From Methylobacterium sp. 77 (GTDB taxonomy: Bacteria > Pseudomonadota > Alphaproteobacteria > Rhizobiales > Beijerinckiaceae), in the NCBI RefSeq assembly GCF_000372825.1, contig NZ_KB910516.1, forward strand, positions 2,771,825 through 2,835,824: DNA of 64,000 nt. The letters run 5' to 3'. Both the position numbers and the translations under genes were made by a program. Under the pieces are notes generated by a model that was not told where the DNA came from, searched no databases, and saw only the letters and a program-made list of their open reading frames with translations. This document shows, piece after piece, positions 7,922 to 16,342 of this stretch. Numbering within the stretch: position 1 is the stretch's first letter; each line of letters begins with the position of its first letter.

Positions 7922-10807
7922 TTGCGCAGATCCCTTCTCGTCCTTTCCGCCTTCGTCTCGCTTCTGATCGGCATCCTCGGAATGGGAGCGCCGGCCTGGG
8001 CCGTCGAAGCCGTGCGCGTGACGCTGGACGCGCCCGCCATCGATCTGACGCCGATGATCGAGCGCTACCGCTCGGACGGGGACCTGATCCAGATCTCCAC
8101 CGCTCCGGGCAAGGATGGCATCGTCCGCCGCATCGTAGTGAAGGCGCGCGACAGCGGAGCGCGGCCGGACTGGATGGTGTTCGCGCTCACCAACGACACC
8201 GACGAACAGATCGACCGGGTTCTGGTAGCTCCGCATTTCCGTCTCGTCGGCTCCGGCGTGATCTGGCCCGACCTCGGTGGCTCGCGCATCGCGGCGATCA
8301 CGGCCAGCCAGGGCATCCGGCCCGAGCGTGACGAGAACCCCGAGGCCGACCAGTTCGTCATCACCCTCGATCCCGGTGCCACCGTCACGTTCGTGGCCGA
8401 GCTGCACGGACCCAACGTGCCGCAGGTCTACCTTTGGGACCAGGAAGCCTACCGTAAGAAGTCGACCGGCCTGACGCTCTACAAGGGCATCATCATCGGC
8501 ATTGCCGGCCTGCTCGCCCTGTTCCTCACCATCATCTTCGTGGTGAAGGGCGCGATCATCTTTCCCGCCGCAGCCGCCCTGGCCTGGGCTGTGCTCGCCT
8601 ATGCCTGCATCGATTTCGGCTTCCTGCAGCGGGTCTTCCCCGTCACGGAGGTCGCGGAACGGGTCTATCGCGCCTCCGCCGAGGCGGTACTCGGGGCGAC
8701 GCTCCTCGTCTTCCTGTTCGCCTATCTCAACCTGAGCCGCTGGCACGTGCGCTACGGCCATGTGGCGTTCTTCTGGCTCGCGTTCCTGGCAGGCCTCGTC
8801 GGCCTCGCGGTGTTCGATCCGCCGGTGGCGGCCGGCGTCGCCCGCATCTCGATCGCCGCCGTCGCCGGCGTCGGCCTGCTGCTGATCGTCTATCTCGCCA
8901 TCCATAACGGCTACGACCGCGCGATCCTGCTGGTGCCGACCTGGTTCCTCCTCCTCGTCTGGGTCGTGGCCGCAGGCTTCGCCATCACCGGCCAGATCGG
9001 CAGCGACCTGGTGCAGCCGGCCCTCATCGGCGGTCTCGTCCTCATCGTCATGCTGATCGGCTTCACGGTGATGCAGCACGCCTTCACTGGCGGCGGGATG
9101 ACCCATTCCCTCGTTTCGGATACCGAGCGCCGTGCCCTCGCCCTCACCGGCGCCGGTGACGTGGTGTTCGACTGGGACGTGCCGGGAGACCGGGTCTTCG
9201 CCGGCCAGGAGATCGAAGGCCAGCTCGGGTTGAAGCGCGGTGCCCTCGAAGGTCCCGCCTCGAATTGGCTCGGCCTCGTCCACCCCTTCGACGTCGATCG
9301 CTATTCGGCGGCCCTCGACACGGTCATCGAGGAGCGTCGCGGGCGCATCGTCCACGATTTCCGCCTGCGCTCCACCGACGGCTTGTATGTCTGGTACCGC
9401 CTGAAGGCCCGGCCGGTGATCGGGCCGGACGGTGAAGTGATCCGGATCGTCGGCACAATCTCGGATGTCACCGAATTGAAGACGGCCGAGGAGCGCCTGC
9501 TCTACGACGCGATCCATGACAGCCTCACCGGGCTGCCCAACCGCGAATTGTTCTACGACCGCCTCGACGCCGCCCTCGCTTTCGCGAGCCAGGATGCGCG
9601 ACTGAAGCCGACGACGATCCTCCTCGACATCGACCGGTTCAAGGCGATCAACGACGCCATCGGTCTATCGGCCGGCGATTCGATCCTGCTGACCCTGTCG
9701 CGTCGCCTCGGCCGGCTACTACGCCCTCAGGACACCCTGGCCCGCATCGCCGGCGACGAATTCGCCCTGATCCTGCTCTCCGAGCGCGAACCCGACCGCA
9801 TCATCGCCTTCACGGACATGATCCGCCGGGCCATCGCCACGCCGATCACCTATGCCGACCGCGAGATCTTCCTCACCGTCTCCGTGGGTATCGTCCTGCA
9901 TGAGACCGGCGCCGCGCTGAAGCGCGAGGACGTGTTCAAGAACGCCGAGATCGCGATGATCCAGGCCAAGCGCAACGGCGGCGACCGCACGGAAGTGTTC
10001 CGCGCCAACATGCGCAACGAACGCAGCGATCGCCTGATGCTCGAGGCGGATCTGCGCCGTGCCCTCGACCGCAACGAGATGAAGGTGCTGTTTCAGCCCG
10101 TCGTCCGCCTGGAAGACCGCACGGTGGCGGGGTTCGAAACGATCCTGCGGTGGGACCACCCGAAACTCGGCCGCATCCCGCCATCGACCTTCATGCCGAT
10201 CGCCGAAGACAGCGGCTTCATCGTCAACCTCGGTATCTTCGCCCTGGAGCGGACCGCCCTCGAACTCGCCGCCTGGCAACGCTCCCTCGATGTCGACCCG
10301 CCGATCTTCGCCTGCGTGAACGTGTCGTCACGGCAGATCCTCCGCCACGACCTGCTTCATGACGTGAAGACGATCCTGGCACGCTCAGGGGTGCTTCCAG
10401 GTTCGCTGAAGCTGGAGCTCGGCGAAAGCCTCGTGATGGAGAACCCGGAATACGCAGCCCAGATGCTGAGCCGCATCCACGACCTCGGGGCGGGCCTGTC
10501 GCTGGACGATTTCGGCACGGGATACTCGGCCCTGTCCTATCTCCAGCGCTTTCCGTTCGACACGATCAAGATCGATCCGACGTTCGTGAGGCAGATGGCG
10601 ACGGGAAAGACGGTGATGCTGCGCTCCATCGTGAAGATGGCCCAGGAACTCGGACTGTCGATCATCGCCGACGGCGCCGAGAACGAATCCGATGCGCAGG
10701 CCTTGGCGGAGTTCGGCTGCGAGTACGCGCAGGGCACCGCCTTCGGTGACCCGATGTCGATGCTGCAGGCTCGGCAACTCGTCGGCGCAGCACCGGAAGC
10801 CGCCTGA
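7922..10807 (+). CDS. Membrane PAS-GGDEF-EAL protein (c-di-GMP signalling)
   Basis: About 961 aa. A signal-like N-terminus (LRRSLLVLSAFVSLLIGIL, cleavage near AWA-VEA) is followed by a periplasmic domain of about 130 residues, seven to eight membrane helices (about 170-390), a PAS/PAC domain (about 405-520), a GGDEF domain and an EAL domain. The GGDEF motif reads AGDEF near residue 610, a tolerated variant. The EAL motif is changed to ETI (GFETILRW, near 738), and AEGVE is ADGAE, but the catalytic Glu, Asn (CVNVSSRQ), LELGES, DDFGTGYS, IKIDPTFV and QG residues remain, so phosphodiesterase activity is possible. The start is uncertain: TTG 7922 was chosen because it makes a proper signal peptide; frames from 7706 have a non-membrane leader. 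Confidence 0.85.
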   Translation: MRRSLLVLSAFVSLLIGILGMGAPAWAVEAVRVTLDAPAIDLTPMIERYRSDGDLIQISTAPGKDGIVRRIVVKARDSGARPDWMVFALTNDTDEQIDRVLVAPHFRLVGSGVIWPDLGGSRIAAITASQGIRPERDENPEADQFVITLDPGATVTFVAELHGPNVPQVYLWDQEAYRKKSTGLTLYKGIIIGIAGLLALFLTIIFVVKGAIIFPAAAALAWAVLAYACIDFGFLQRVFPVTEVAERVYRASAEAVLGATLLVFLFAYLNLSRWHVRYGHVAFFWLAFLAGLVGLAVFDPPVAAGVARISIAAVAGVGLLLIVYLAIHNGYDRAILLVPTWFLLLVWVVAAGFAITGQIGSDLVQPALIGGLVLIVMLIGFTVMQHAFTGGGMTHSLVSDTERRALALTGAGDVVFDWDVPGDRVFAGQEIEGQLGLKRGALEGPASNWLGLVHPFDVDRYSAALDTVIEERRGRIVHDFRLRSTDGLYVWYRLKARPVIGPDGEVIRIVGTISDVTELKTAEERLLYDAIHDSLTGLPNRELFYDRLDAALAFASQDARLKPTTILLDIDRFKAINDAIGLSAGDSILLTLSRRLGRLLRPQDTLARIAGDEFALILLSEREPDRIIAFTDMIRRAIATPITYADREIFLTVSVGIVLHETGAALKREDVFKNAEIAMIQAKRNGGDRTEVFRANMRNERSDRLMLEADLRRALDRNEMKVLFQPVVRLEDRTVAGFETILRWDHPKLGRIPPSTFMPIAEDSGFIVNLGIFALERTALELAAWQRSLDVDPPIFACVNVSSRQILRHDLLHDVKTILARSGVLPGSLKLELGESLVMENPEYAAQMLSRIHDLGAGLSLDDFGTGYSALSYLQRFPFDTIKIDPTFVRQMATGKTVMLRSIVKMAQELGLSIIADGAENESDAQALAEFGCEYAQGTAFGDPMSMLQARQLVGAAPEAA

Positions 10808-10921
10808 GAGAGAATCCTCGGCGGTTGAATTAAGTCTCCTTTAACCATGATCGCCCATCGTGATGGTCGAGATGGATCGAATGGCGCGGCACAGTATGCC
10901 GTTCGACAGGAGGCGGGCGTG

Positions 10922-11299
10922 ATGGCCGAAGCGGCATTGCGATTGGGCGACGATTTCGGACTCGGCGAAGGTTTCGACACGGCTATCGTGCGACGCCTGA
11001 TAGCGCGACCGGTCCGGATCGACACCGCCCCCAACCGGGCCGATCCCGCACCGGTCGCGCGGTCGATCGATCCGCAGGCGGATGTGATCGAAGACACCGC
11101 CCCGTCCATGGATGTGGCCCGTCTGCGCTCCGAGATCATGGTGATGAAGGCCGTGTTGCGGGCGGAGCGGGAAGAGACCGCGACTATTCGCGCCAGCGTC
11201 GAGCGTCTCGCGGGGCCTGCGCCCCTGTCTCCGGAAGCCTGCGCGGTGCGCGACCGCTGGGCCGCTCTCGTCGACCAGCTGCTCGACGGACCCCGTTGA
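10922..11299 (+). CDS. Hypothetical protein with predicted coiled-coil segment
   Basis: 125 aa, start ATG 10922 eight bases after a strong AGGAGG (10908-10913). No family recognised. The N-terminal half is low-complexity and proline-containing; residues about 65-95 (MDVARLRSEIMVMKAVLRAEREE) are a heptad-like amphipathic helix, probably coiled coil, and the tail ends VDQLLDGPR. Codon use matches neighbours, and the ribosome site is better than most in the window, so it is a likely real gene. A longer ATG start at 10847 lies upstream but lacks a ribosome site. Confidence 0.65.
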   Translation: MAEAALRLGDDFGLGEGFDTAIVRRLIARPVRIDTAPNRADPAPVARSIDPQADVIEDTAPSMDVARLRSEIMVMKAVLRAEREETATIRASVERLAGPAPLSPEACAVRDRWAALVDQLLDGPR

Positions 11300-11375
11300 G
11301 GTCTCTGCCATCGGTCGGTGCGCTCTATCGGGTGCCGGCTTCCTTTCGACTTCTCTCTTCTCTCGAGGCTCGACC

Positions 11376-12332
11376 ATGAGCGCGCGCTGCTCGCTTGTCG
11401 TCAACGGCAAGGCCGTGCGGGTCTCGACCGGCGATACGCCGCTCGAAGCCGCCCTCGCCGACGGCGTGATCGCACCCACCCACGGCATGCACGGGTCCTA
11501 TCTGCTCGGCCAAGGCCCAGGACCCGCGCCGCGTCGCGCCCAGGCGCGTGTGCACCGTGCGGAAGCGGTCAAGCTGTCCCTTCCACGCCCCTCCAAGACA
11601 GCGGATACAGCTGTTTTCGCCGAGGTGAGACCGGCGGTCCAAGTGCGCCGGGTCGGCACGGTCACGCAGATCGCGCCGCTCGGTGCTCATGTCGTCGAAG
11701 TGATCGTGACGGTCACCCGCTGTCTCGATATCGAGCCCGGCCACCAGGTCACCGCCACGTTCGAGGGATTTGAACCGATCGACGTGAGCCCGACCCTGCG
11801 GCTCGACGGCACGACGGAACTCAACGAACTCGTCTTCCACCTGCGCATCGGACAATCCTGCGATCCGGTCGGACACGCGCTGGGTGAGGAAATCCTCCTC
11901 GGCCATCCGGTCAAGATCAAGGGTCCGGTCGGTCGCGGTTACTATCGCCCGGGCGGCGGACGCATGCTGCTCGTCGGGCGCGAGACCGGCTTCGCGCCGA
12001 TCTGGGCGATCGCGCGGGCGGCGCGCTACATCGAGCCTACTCGCGAGATCGTGGTGGTGACCGGCGCGAGTGACCCCCTCGACCTCTACATGCGCCCGTC
12101 ATTGGATTGGCTCCGATCCACGGGCGTCTCACGGATCACGCTCGTCGCCGATAGGACGAGACAGCGCCCGCCGGACGTCCGGCCGGGTCCGCTCACCGCG
12201 CATCTCACCGGGCTGAAGACGACCGATGTCGTGCATGTCGCTGGTGACGCCTCCACCGTGGGCGCCGTCGAGGTGCTGGCCGCCGCCGCCGGCGCGCGGT
12301 GCTACCCGATCCTGATCCCACAGGGCCTATAG
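11376..12332 (+). CDS. Ferredoxin-NADP reductase-like flavoprotein family member with degenerate cofactor motifs
   Basis: 318 aa. Layout resembles phenol hydroxylase/CDP-glucoseen reductase-type proteins: a ferredoxin-like N-terminal stretch (VNGKAVRVSTGDTPLEAALADG, split), a flavin-binding barrel, and an NAD(P) domain (MLLVGRETGFAPIWAIARAA, then VVVTGASDPLDLYM). Unusually, the ferredoxin part has none of the four iron-ligand cysteines (the position reads APTHGMHGSYL), and the flavin signature RxYS is replaced by IDVSP. So it probably has no 2Fe-2S cluster and may bind flavin weakly or not at all. Convergent with rlmE, with 10 nt between stops. The function is unknown; the assignment is by domain architecture. 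Confidence 0.65.
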   Translation: MSARCSLVVNGKAVRVSTGDTPLEAALADGVIAPTHGMHGSYLLGQGPGPAPRRAQARVHRAEAVKLSLPRPSKTADTAVFAEVRPAVQVRRVGTVTQIAPLGAHVVEVIVTVTRCLDIEPGHQVTATFEGFEPIDVSPTLRLDGTTELNELVFHLRIGQSCDPVGHALGEEILLGHPVKIKGPVGRGYYRPGGGRMLLVGRETGFAPIWAIARAARYIEPTREIVVVTGASDPLDLYMRPSLDWLRSTGVSRITLVADRTRQRPPDVRPGPLTAHLTGLKTTDVVHVAGDASTVGAVEVLAAAAGARCYPILIPQGL

Positions 12333-12342
12333 CGAGGACGCG

Positions 12343-13059
12343 TCAGGCGTCGTCCTCGGTCGTGCCGTCGGTGGCACTGCCGCGAAAACCGGTCGCCAGG
12401 ACGTAGAGTTCGCTGGAATCGGCTCGGCTCGCCGACGGCTTCACGTGACGCACCGTTGAGAAGTCCCGCTTCAGATCGGCCAGCAGAGTCCCCTCCGTCC
12501 CCCCCTGGAAGACCTTGGCGAGATAGGTCCCGCCCGGCGCCAGCACCTCGCGGGCGAACTCCGCCGCGGTCTCGGCGAGGCCGATGATGCGCAGATGGTC
12601 CGTCTGCTTGTGCCCGGTCGTATTGGCCGCCATGTCGGACATGACGATATCGGCCTGACCACCGAGAAGGTCGATCAGCCGCTTCGGCGCATCGGGATCG
12701 AGGAAGTCGAGGGTGATGAACTCGACGCCGACCATCGGCTCGATCTCGAGCAAATCGATGCCAACGATGCGGCCGCTCGGGCCGACGATCTTGGCCGCGA
12801 CCTGGGACCAGCCGCCCGGCGCGGCGCCGAGATCGATGATCTTCTGGTTGGGCTTCAGGATCGTGAAGCGCTCGTCGATCTCGAGAAGCTTGAAAGCCGC
12901 GCGCGAGCGATAGCCCTCGCGCTTGGCTCGCGCCACGTAGGGATCGTTGAGCTGCCGTTCGAGCCAGCGCTTCTGCGAGGCGGTACGACCGCGCCCCGTC
13001 TTGACCCGCTGCTTGAGATCGCCTCGCAACCCGCCGCCCGCACCACGTCTGTCGGTCAA
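12343..13059 (-). CDS. rlmE: 23S rRNA (uridine 2552-2'-O)-methyltransferase
   Basis: FtsJ/RrmJ family enzyme methylating U2552 of 23S rRNA, needed for late 50S assembly. 238 aa. SAM-binding motif [17 protein letters not shown], then [13 protein letters not shown] (catalytic Asp) and YLAKVFQGG (catalytic Lys) give the K-D-K-E tetrad. Start is TTG ([10 protein letters not shown]), with GGAGG nine bases upstream, and it overlaps the gppA stop as TTGA. The longer ATG frame beginning at 13191 is inside gppA and not conserved-looking. Cotranscribed behind the Ppx/GppA gene, an order common in Hyphomicrobiales. Confidence 0.94.
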   Translation of the reverse strand: MTDRRGAGGGLRGDLKQRVKTGRGRTASQKRWLERQLNDPYVARAKREGYRSRAAFKLLEIDERFTILKPNQKIIDLGAAPGGWSQVAAKIVGPSGRIVGIDLLEIEPMVGVEFITLDFLDPDAPKRLIDLLGGQADIVMSDMAANTTGHKQTDHLRIIGLAETAAEFAREVLAPGGTYLAKVFQGGTEGTLLADLKRDFSTVRHVKPSASRADSSELYVLATGFRGSATDGTTEDDA

Positions 13060-14177
13060 CGGTAGCCTCCGCGGCGCCAAACGCCGTCTTCGCGCATCAT
13101 GTTCATCAAAAGCCCTTCGCGCAGGCCGCGGTCGGCGATGCGGAGCCGCTCGGAAGGGAACGCCCGGCGGATCGCCTCCAGGATGGCGCAACCCGCGAGT
13201 ACGAGATCGGCCCGGTCCCGGCCGATGCAGGGATTGTCGGCGCGCTGGTCGAGGCGCGTGTCGAGCAGGTCGTCGATGGCGTCGCTCACTTCGCCGTCGC
13301 TCATCCAGAGACCGTCGACGCGGCGGCGCTCGTAGCGCGCCAGCCGCAGGTGCATGGCGGCGAGGGTCGTCACGGTTCCCGACGTGCCGAGGAGATGAAA
13401 ATGCCGGGCGTTGGCCGCGGGCGCGGCCCGAATGGCGAACCGCGCCAGCAAATCCGCCACCTCCTCGACCATGCCCTCGAACATCAGGCGCGTGACGTCT
13501 GCCGCGCCGTGCCGCTCGGCCAACGTGACGACGCCGACGGGAAGGGAATCCCAGGCGCGTATCCGCAGGGTCGGGTCGGCCGACGGGTTGGTCGCGGCAC
13601 CGTCGAGCCAGGCGATCTCGGTGGAACCGCCGCCGATATCGAAAATGACGACCGATTCCGCGTAAGGGTCGGCCAGGGCCGCGCAGCCTGTGACCGCGAG
13701 ATAGGCCTCGGTCTGCCGGTCGACGATCTCAAGATCGAGCCCGACCTCGTCCCGCACCCGCGCCACGAAATCGGCTCCGTTGACGGCGAGCCGGCACGCT
13801 TCGGTGGCGATGATCTTGGCGCGGGCGACACCACGCCCCTCCATCTTGGCACGGCAGACGCACAAAGCCTCCAGCGTGCGCTCGACCGCGGCCTCGCTGA
13901 GGCGGTCAGACGTGCCCAACCCCTCACCCAGGCGGACGATACGAGAGAAGGCATCGACCACGCGAAAACCGTGGGATGCCGGTTCGGCGATCAGGAGGCG
14001 GCAATTGTTGGTGCCGAGATCGAGAGCCGCGTAGGTGTTCCGGCGCCCGGGGCGATGGCCCACGACCGGCGGTCGACCCGCGTCCGGCAAAGCGGGGGCG
14101 CTCGGGGGCGTCGGGCCAGCCAAGGGGCGGGCCGGCGTCATGGCGGCGCTCTCTTCCCTCATCGGCCTTGCCGGCAT
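13056..14177 (-). CDS. Ppx/GppA family phosphatase
   Basis: Exopolyphosphatase / guanosine pentaphosphate phosphatase family, sugar-kinase/actin-like ATPase fold. 373 aa in the longest form. Phosphate-binding loops are visible: [18 protein letters not shown] (about residues 49-66) and [15 protein letters not shown] (about 175-189), plus [12 protein letters not shown]. It is shorter than E. coli Ppx (513 aa), lacking the C-terminal HD-like part, as typical of alphaproteobacterial copies. Alternative ATGs at 14162 and 14141 exist; the last has the better purine-rich upstream sequence (GAGGGAAGAGAG), so the true N-terminus may be 12 residues shorter. Confidence 0.88.
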   Translation of the reverse strand: MPARPMREESAAMTPARPLAGPTPPSAPALPDAGRPPVVGHRPGRRNTYAALDLGTNNCRLLIAEPASHGFRVVDAFSRIVRLGEGLGTSDRLSEAAVERTLEALCVCRAKMEGRGVARAKIIATEACRLAVNGADFVARVRDEVGLDLEIVDRQTEAYLAVTGCAALADPYAESVVIFDIGGGSTEIAWLDGAATNPSADPTLRIRAWDSLPVGVVTLAERHGAADVTRLMFEGMVEEVADLLARFAIRAAPAANARHFHLLGTSGTVTTLAAMHLRLARYERRRVDGLWMSDGEVSDAIDDLLDTRLDQRADNPCIGRDRADLVLAGCAILEAIRRAFPSERLRIADRGLREGLLMNMMREDGVWRRGGYR

Positions 14178-14271
14178 CCTCGATCGTGGCCCGACCGGAT
14201 AGGTCGGCCATCATTCGATAAGAAGCCTACAGGGCTTGGGCGTCAGTGCAAAGCCTCGATCCGTGATCGAA

Positions 14272-14742
14272 TCAGAGCGCTTTGCCGGCGGCCGACATTC
14301 TCGGAACCGGCCGAAGCAGGCTCTTCACCTGGGAGAACGGCCTCGGCCGGTTGATGACTTCGTCAAGGCGGGACCACAGCGTCTTCGGCGAGAACGGCTT
14401 GGCGATGATCTCGTTGACGCCGAGCGAGATGGCGCGGTCGACGACGTTGCGGCGCGGCTGCGCCAGCATGAGGATGATCGGCACCGTGGGCGAGGGTGAG
14501 GTGGTGGGCGTGCGCGCGAGGCGGATGAACTCCTCGCCAGACAGGATCGCGAGGTCCCAATCGATGATCGTGATGTCCGGTTTGCTCTCGGCGAGCACAC
14601 CGAGGGCCTCGGCACCGTCCGGGGCCTCGAGCACGCGCTTGATCCCGACACGCATCAGCATGTCGCGAACGATTCGGCGGATATAGAGGCTCTCGTCCAC
14701 GACGAGGGCCGACAGATCCGGAAATGACGGGGTTGCGATCAT
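14272..14742 (-). CDS. Single-domain response regulator (receiver only)
   Basis: 156 aa CheY-like receiver without an output domain. Phosphoacceptor Asp61 lies in PDITIIDWDLAILSGEEF, the acidic pocket is D16-E17 (LVVDES), and the conserved Lys115 is in IIAKPFSP. The conserved Thr/Ser of the switch is missing: the strand reads VPIILMLAQ instead of the usual P-I-I-M-L-T. It may therefore be phosphorylated but signal differently. Transcribed divergently from the cold-shock gene, with no histidine kinase nearby. Confidence 0.85.
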   Translation of the reverse strand: MIATPSFPDLSALVVDESLYIRRIVRDMLMRVGIKRVLEAPDGAEALGVLAESKPDITIIDWDLAILSGEEFIRLARTPTTSPSPTVPIILMLAQPRRNVVDRAISLGVNEIIAKPFSPKTLWSRLDEVINRPRPFSQVKSLLRPVPRMSAAGKAL

Positions 14743-15135
14743 CGGCCAAGGGTTCCGGGACGCTCGTTTTTGCGAGCGCCTCGCGGCAGCCTAGCGGCCC
14801 AACGATGTGCATTGTCCTAACGCGACCGCGTAAATTTCGGCCGGTGAAGTCATTCAGGCGAATGGCGTTTGCGCATCCTGTACGCAATGCCCCTCACCGG
14901 GGGCCGGAGGCGCGGGACATGCGCCATTGCGTAATCTGCCGCAGGAAAGTGGCGGAACCTTACAGAGTCCGACGAGAAGCATCTTGCGATAGCGCCGAGA
15001 TTCAGTCAGGACTATGGCGTTATTCTTGGTCACCGCTGCCGAGGGTGATGATAGTGTGGTGCAGTGCCTGTCTGGGACGGGGCGCACCCGGTATTCGATG
15101 ACAGATGGTCGGCGGACGGTTTTTGCGAGCTTTCG
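14743..15135. other. Divergent intergenic region and likely long csp leader (393 bp)
   Basis: Separates the receiver gene (minus) from the cold-shock gene (plus). It must hold both promoters. Small open frames here are cysteine/arginine-rich and not protein-like. Cold-shock genes often have long structured 5' UTRs, which would fit the space, but I see no specific thermosensor motif. Confidence 0.45.
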
Positions 15136-15900
15136 ATGGGACGTGGTCGTGATTTCAGGGGGCCGCAGAAGCGCGGCTTCGATGAGGGTGGTGCCGAGCC
15201 TCGTTGGCCGGATCAGGCACCCCCGAGCGGTGGCTTTGGCGGTGGATATGGCGGTGGCGGCGGCGGTTTCGATCGCGGTCCGGCCCGTGCAGCAGCCGCT
15301 CCCTCTGGACCGGAGCGCGACGCGACGGTCAAGTGGTTCAACAAGGAGAAGGGCTTCGGCTTCGTCGAACTGGCTGACGGTTCGGGCGACGCGTTCCTTC
15401 ACATCCGCGCTGTCGAGGCCGCTGGCCATGCGGACCTCCTTCCCGGCACGCGCCTGACAGTCCACACCGCCCAGGGCCAGAAGGGTCCGCAGGTCACCGA
15501 CGTGACCAGCGTCGACACCTCGACGGCCGAGGCCGAGCCCCCGCGTCGCGCTCCCGCGCCCCGCGCCGGTGGTTTCGGTGGCGGCGACCGCTTCAGCGGT
15601 GGTGGTGCCGGCGGATACGGCGGCGGCGGCGATCGCTTCGGCGGTGGTGGTGCCGGCGGCGGCGGTGGTCGTTTCGCCAGCGGCCCGTCGGTCGAGATGA
15701 CCGGCACCGTGAAGTGGTACGATCCGGCCAAGGGCTTCGGCTTCGTGTCCGTCAATGACGGCGGCAAGGACGTGTTCGTGCATCGCTCGGCCCTGTCGCG
15801 CGCCGGTCTCGAATCCCTCGCCGAAGGCCAGCAGGTCACGCTCAGCGTGATCGATGGTCAGAAGGGCCGCGAGGCCCAGAGCATCAACGCCGATTACTGA
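15136..15900 (+). CDS. Double cold-shock-domain RNA-binding protein
   Basis: 254 aa with two CSD (OB-fold, ssDNA/RNA-binding) domains: residues about 62-128 (ATVKWFNKEKGFGFVELADG) and about 188-254 (TGTVKWYDPAKGFGFVSVND). Both keep the RNP1-like KGFGFV motif. The domains are separated and preceded by glycine-rich, low-complexity linkers (GGFGGGYGGGGGGFDRG; GGGDRFSGGGAGGYGG) that resemble RGG/FG-type disordered segments. ATG 15136 was chosen because the preceding frame (from 15064) is not conserved-looking. Double-CSD proteins of this size are typical of Hyphomicrobiales and act as RNA chaperones or antiterminators. A strong terminator follows. Confidence 0.9.
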   Translation: MGRGRDFRGPQKRGFDEGGAEPRWPDQAPPSGGFGGGYGGGGGGFDRGPARAAAAPSGPERDATVKWFNKEKGFGFVELADGSGDAFLHIRAVEAAGHADLLPGTRLTVHTAQGQKGPQVTDVTSVDTSTAEAEPPRRAPAPRAGGFGGGDRFSGGGAGGYGGGGDRFGGGGAGGGGGRFASGPSVEMTGTVKWYDPAKGFGFVSVNDGGKDVFVHRSALSRAGLESLAEGQQVTLSVIDGQKGREAQSINADY

Positions 15901-15964
15901 TCGGCTCATCAGCATCGTCGGAATGGCCGCTTTATCGCAGCCTTTCCGACGATCGCGATAAAAG

Positions 15965-15990
15965 ACGGCGGCCTTCGGGTCGCCGTTTTT
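15965..15990 (+). terminator. Rho-independent terminator after the cold-shock gene
   Basis: ACGGCGGCC (15965-15973) - TTCG - GGTCGCCGT (15978-15986) forms a 9-bp stem with a stable UUCG tetraloop, followed by TTTT. Located 65 nt after the stop. Confidence 0.85.
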
Positions 15991-16075
15991 CGTCGTGATC
16001 GTCGTTGCAGGACCCGGAAGCCGGATTCCGCAACGAACCAATGCAAGACAGTTATTTCAGGCGTCGGGAGCTGTG

Positions 16076-16342
16076 ATGCGTGCCGTCTTCGTGACGATCA
16101 GCCTGTGCCTGCCATTGGCTTTCGCCAGCATGGCGAAGGCTGAGGATTTCACCGGTTTCTATGCCGGCGTGAATGCCGGCTACGCTTTCGGGCGCGACAA
16201 GAGCACCCGAACTCCGGACTTGTCATCGCTGTCATCGAAGACGGAAGCGGATGACAGAGCTCTTCCGCCCAGTGCCCTGCAGGCTTCGGAGACGATGAAG
16301 GGCGCGAGACCGCGGGCGGCTACGTCCCTGCCGGTGCGCTGA
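16076..16342 (+). CDS. Small exported protein resembling the first strand of an outer-membrane beta-barrel
   Basis: 88 aa. Signal peptide MRAVFVTISLCLPLAFASMA, cleavage near KAEDF, followed by FTGFYAGVNAGYAFGRD, which is the usual N-terminal strand of Hyphomicrobiales 'porin family' (Opa/OmpA-like) barrels. After that the sequence is polar and stops, where full barrels run to 200 aa or more. It is either a small periplasmic protein or a truncated relic. ATG 16076 follows a GGGAG ribosome site. Its 3' end overlaps the lpxB 3' end by 23 nt (convergent). Confidence 0.6.
   Translation: MRAVFVTISLCLPLAFASMAKAEDFTGFYAGVNAGYAFGRDKSTRTPDLSSLSSKTEADDRALPPSALQASETMKGARPRAATSLPVR

Noticed and set aside
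7727..9517. 596-aa minus-strand open frame opposite the GGDEF-EAL gene
   Set aside because: Composition (His, Glu, Arg, Gly) typical of shadows; the plus-strand frame has clear PAS/GGDEF/EAL motifs.
11376..11500. 2Fe-2S ferredoxin domain
   Set aside because: None of the four cysteine ligands is present, so no Fe-S cluster is claimed.
14887..15101. Possible zinc-finger-like small protein (MRHCVICRRK...) upstream of the cold-shock gene
   Set aside because: Only two CxxC-like pairs by chance, poor codon bias, no ribosome site; more likely leader RNA.
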